The translations under genes were made by a program, and so were the position numbers. A model generated the notes under the pieces. The model did not search any database, was not told the DNA's origin, and saw only the letters and a list, made by a program, of their open reading frames with translations. Source: Robinsoniella peoriensis (lineage in GTDB: Bacteria; Bacillota; Clostridia; Lachnospirales; Lachnospiraceae). From it: 64,000 nt of DNA. Position 1 is the stretch's first letter; every line of letters begins with the position of its first letter. Shown one piece after another: positions 61,308-64,000 of the stretch. The stretch lies in the NCBI RefSeq assembly GCF_000797495.1, contig NZ_JTGN01000006.1, positions 216,583 to 280,582 of the forward strand, read 5' to 3'.

Positions 61308-61922
61308 AACCGCATCTTCTTGTTTCTGATAGGATAAAAACAATTTTGCCAGCAGGGGATCGAACTGGCTCCCTGCATTACGCTCTATTTCATTGCAGGC
61401 ATATTCCTTGGAAATGTCTTTGTTATAGGGACGGCAGCTCACCATGGCATCATAACTGTCTGCTATTGCACAGATTCTTGCCGCTACAGGGATTTTCTTT
61501 CCTTTCAGGCCTTTGGGATAGCCCTGACCGTCCCAGCGCTCATGATGGTACTCCGCCATTGCCCATACTGTCTGCCGATATTTATGATGTGATTCCTTTA
61601 ACAAGCTGATCGCAATATCTCCGCCATACAGCGCGTGCCAGTAAATCATAGAGCGTTCTTTTTCCGTAAGCAGATCTTTTTTGCACAATACTTCTTTCGG
61701 TACCAATATCTTACCGGCATCATGATAAAGTGCACCCAGTCTTATGCCTTCCAGACAAATCTGTGCGATTTCATCCGGATAGATCTGTTCTTCACAGGAT
61801 TTCTTAAATAGCTGGCAGGCATTCTTTGCTGTAAAACTCTGATGAATATAGACCTCTCTTGGCAGATTTTGATACAATCTTAATATAATTTTCTGCATTG
61901 TATTTGTTGTTAGTGTTTGCAT
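61296..61922 (-). CDS. HD-GYP-type phosphodiesterase domain protein
   Basis: About 208 aa, a stand-alone HD-GYP domain. Metal-site motifs: ALYHDAGKILVP, HALYGGDIAI, AEYHHERWDGQGYPKGLKG and ARICAIADSYDAM. HD-GYP proteins hydrolyse cyclic di-GMP. Start ATG 61922 follows AAAGGAGGG. The HD is followed by AGK rather than the frequent IGK, and the first His of some family members is not obvious, so activity is likely but not sure. It is the last minus-strand gene after two LytTR genes. Confidence 0.82.
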   Translation of the reverse strand: MQTLTTNTMQKIILRLYQNLPREVYIHQSFTAKNACQLFKKSCEEQIYPDEIAQICLEGIRLGALYHDAGKILVPKEVLCKKDLLTEKERSMIYWHALYGGDIAISLLKESHHKYRQTVWAMAEYHHERWDGQGYPKGLKGKKIPVAARICAIADSYDAMVSCRPYNKDISKEYACNEIERNAGSQFDPLLAKLFLSYQKQEDAVLCI

Positions 61923-61989
61923 GCGTTTCCCTCCTTTACCGCTCATTTCAAAACAGAAAGCCTGCTTTACCGGCTTTCTATTGTTATGA

Positions 61990-62793
61990 TCAGATCAGTA
62001 TATTCTTTTCCTGATCCATCATCCGTTCTACAAGTTCCTGTTTATATTTTCGGGCAATAGGAATTGATTCTCCGGTGTTTAAAAACAATTCATTTTTATC
62101 TAAATAATCTACATATTTCAGATTCACAATATATCCTCTGTGAGTCCTCATAAATGTGTCATCTTTTATTTTCTCTTCAATATTTTTTAAACTGTCATAA
62201 AAAAGAATCTCTCTCTTATCCCTGCATGTTATGCTAATCATACGGTGGTCCACTTTCAGATATACGATAAGTTCTAAGTGAACACGCTGTATTTTCCCAT
62301 TGCTGATAAATTGCAGGGAGTTCTTCTTGCTTCTCACAATCTCCCAAAAACATTTTTTCATAACCAATTCAAATTTCTTATGAGTAACCTCATTTTCGAT
62401 AAAATAGTAGAATGGATTCACTTCATAAGATTCTATAATATCTTGTTTCTGATTGCCCAGAAAAAGAATCTGGGCCTGGCATTGATCTTCACGAAAAGCC
62501 CTTGCGATTTCTATTCCTTTCATCCTTCCTGGCTCCCATCCAATCACTAAAATATCTACTTCCTGCATCCAGTCATCTTTACAGAAAACTGCTTCTTTTC
62601 CATTTTCATATACAAGAAAATTTGTCTGATATCCATACTTGTGTGCTACATACCGGATCAGGCTCTCATAAACCTGCAGCAGGTAAAAGGATGCATTGCA
62701 TAATAAAATATATAGTGTCTTCTCATCCGCAGATATACCGGAATCTGACATATCTTTCATGGTCACCATCCTGCTTTCTGTTTCGTTAATCAT
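61990..62793 (-). CDS. LytTR DNA-binding protein with degenerate receiver
   Basis: 267 aa. The N-terminal ~135 residues follow receiver length and pattern, but the acidic pocket is missing (LYILLCNASFY where EDD/CDD is expected; VDILVIGWEP where the phospho-acceptor Asp should be). The C-terminal LytTR domain is intact (LIVYLKVDHRMISITC, MRTHRGYIVNLKYVDYLDKN). It is thus likely phosphorylation-independent. It lies 4 nt after the stop of a normal LytTR regulator and looks like a duplicate. The exact start is uncertain; ATGs at 62793 and a little downstream are possible. Confidence 0.82.
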   Translation of the reverse strand: MINETESRMVTMKDMSDSGISADEKTLYILLCNASFYLLQVYESLIRYVAHKYGYQTNFLVYENGKEAVFCKDDWMQEVDILVIGWEPGRMKGIEIARAFREDQCQAQILFLGNQKQDIIESYEVNPFYYFIENEVTHKKFELVMKKCFWEIVRSKKNSLQFISNGKIQRVHLELIVYLKVDHRMISITCRDKREILFYDSLKNIEEKIKDDTFMRTHRGYIVNLKYVDYLDKNELFLNTGESIPIARKYKQELVERMMDQEKNILI

Positions 62794-62797
62794 AATA

Positions 62798-63523
62798 TTA
62801 ATTCCAGCTATCCGGATTTATCTGTAAAATTTCTTTTTTTACTGCAAGACTATTCTTTGTACTCAGCGGAACCATGTCCCCGGAATACATTTCCAGTTTA
62901 TTTTTCATGATATTTTTCACATATTTTAAGTTTACAATATAAGACCTGCTGGTTCTTAAAAATCCCTTGTTTCTAATCTTATCTTCAATTATTTCCATAT
63001 TCGCTATAAATTCAAACACATCTTTTTGCATATGTATGATGATATTTCTCCCGTAAACTTCCATAAACTGAATATCATCCAGCTGGATTCTCTTCATCAC
63101 ACTGCCTTTTTTACATAATATCCCGTCTTTAATTTTTTCCTTCTTACGTCCCATTACCTGAAGGAACACATCTTCCAGTTTTTTTGAGTATTCACTTTTC
63201 ATTAAATAGTAGAAGGGAAAAGTATCATACGCATCTACCGCAAATTCTTTGCTGGAGGTTAGGTAAATAATTTCTCCTTTATATCCTTTTTCTCTCAGCA
63301 TCCTTGAAGTCTCCACACCATTCATCCTGTCCATAATTATATCCATAAAAATAATATCTATATGGCTTTCTGAAAATATTTCAAAATAATCAATGACTTC
63401 CTCACCACTGGTAAATAACTTAATGTAAACATCAAGATTGTATTTTTCAGCAATTTTCTTCAAACATGCTTCATATTTTTCCAAGATTACGGTATTATCA
63501 TCGCATAAACAAATATTTACCAT
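62798..63523 (-). CDS. LytTR-family response regulator (AgrA-like)
   Basis: 241 aa. Receiver with ICLCDDNTVILEKYEACLKK, phospho-acceptor Asp in IIFMDIIMDRMNGVE and the Lys region YYLMKSEYSKK. The LytTR DNA-binding domain reads DIQFMEVYGRNIIIHMQKD and LRTSRSYIVNLKYVKNIMKN. It follows the GHKL kinase gene by 28 nt. Agr/Com-type systems of this kind respond to peptides; no peptide gene is visible in the window. Confidence 0.9.
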   Translation of the reverse strand: MVNICLCDDNTVILEKYEACLKKIAEKYNLDVYIKLFTSGEEVIDYFEIFSESHIDIIFMDIIMDRMNGVETSRMLREKGYKGEIIYLTSSKEFAVDAYDTFPFYYLMKSEYSKKLEDVFLQVMGRKKEKIKDGILCKKGSVMKRIQLDDIQFMEVYGRNIIIHMQKDVFEFIANMEIIEDKIRNKGFLRTSRSYIVNLKYVKNIMKNKLEMYSGDMVPLSTKNSLAVKKEILQINPDSWN

Positions 63524-63551
63524 AATATCACTCCCTGTCTCTTTTAAATAT

Positions 63552-64000
63552 TTAAACAGCCTGGCTCATAATATCGCAAAGCAGTATCTGCATAATAAAT
63601 ATTCCTTTTTCGGTAGTCAGTTCCATGATGCCGTCATAACGCTGTACTGTTTTTTCTATATTCTTTAATCCAAATCCATGATACTCTTTTCTTTTTTTGG
63701 TAGTTTCAAACCCGCTGCCATTGACTTCGATGGTTCCCTGCATTGCGTTTTCTATTTTAATTTTCAGCAGGCTCCCCACACAGTACGCAACTACATGGAT
63801 ATATCTTTTACTTTCTTCTACCTTTTCACATGCTTCAATGGCATTATCCAAAGCATTTCCAAAAATTGCACACCAATCTGCCGGCTGTATGTTCAGTTCT
63901 TTCTTCAATTTCAGGTCCATTGTCAACCGGATATTTTTTTCTTTTGCTATCTGGGCTTTTTCTGATATAAGGGCATCTAATATGTAATTATCCGTATGTA
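63552..64000 (-). CDS. GHKL-domain sensor kinase (AgrC-like), N-terminus cut by window edge
   Basis: The C-terminal ~148 residues are in the window: TDNYILDALISEKAQIAKEK, the N-box FGNALDNAIEACEKV, and GFGLKNIEKTVQRYDG. This is the HATPase_c_5 end of AgrC/ComD-like kinases. The conserved His and the membrane sensor part lie beyond the right edge. It is first of a run kinase-regulator-LytTR-HD-GYP. Confidence 0.88.
   Translation of the reverse strand, partial: HTDNYILDALISEKAQIAKEKNIRLTMDLKLKKELNIQPADWCAIFGNALDNAIEACEKVEESKRYIHVVAYCVGSLLKIKIENAMQGTIEVNGSGFETTKKRKEYHGFGLKNIEKTVQRYDGIMELTTEKGIFIMQILLCDIMSQAV

Overview
The window looks like chromosome of a gut Lachnospiraceae-type Clostridia (Blautia, Hungatella or Enterocloster-like). 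The grounds are low-to-moderate GC, strong AGGAGG ribosome sites, large secreted glycosidases with Ig-like and Fn3 tails, YesM/YesN two-component systems, an SdpR/SdpI pair, cobinamide salvage and a corrinoid riboswitch. The genus is inferred from gene content only. No rRNA, tRNA, CRISPR array or prophage was seen.

Layout. 0-10 kb holds two OmpR-type two-component systems (the first cut by the window edge), an autoregulated sdpRI pair, cbiZ, and an ABC export module with two ATPases and one FtsX-type permease. 10-17 kb is a LacI-controlled sugar locus: Rbs-type importer, divergent AnmK-like kinase and FSA-type aldolase. 17-25 kb has a DbpA-like RNA helicase, a CD3324-family small regulator behind a hairpin leader, a MerR remnant, a UvrA paralogue flanked by inverted repeats, a VanY-like lipoprotein, a VOC protein and an amidase-domain protein. 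25-42 kb is glycan use: a GH106-like enzyme with divergent AraC regulator, an alpha-galactosidase with an Msm-type importer, and a 1739-residue secreted glycosidase. 42-49 kb has an AraC-GNAT fusion overlapping helD, a GT39-type glycosyltransferase, fragments of an IS and of a GT2 gene, and an AAA/PD-(D/E)XK gene. 49-54 kb is yesM-yesN-SBP, whose SBP is a paralogue of the one in the alpha-galactoside importer. 54-60 kb is the most striking locus: a cobalamin riboswitch with terminator controls a BtuFCD-like transporter followed by a NifH-like protein and a single, unusually built nitrogenase component-1-like protein. 60-64 kb has a LysR regulator, an HD-GYP protein and an Agr/LytTR-type signalling set cut by the right edge.

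Two dispersed non-coding elements stand out. One is a ~100-nt leader present three times, upstream of a response regulator, a VOC protein and the alpha-galactosidase. Each copy can form an H-type pseudoknot followed by a covarying hairpin whose base lies 15-16 nt from the start codon. The other is a repeat with the core GTGTTTTAAAATTGCTTTC, one copy of which appears to be translated as the N-terminus of a binding protein.
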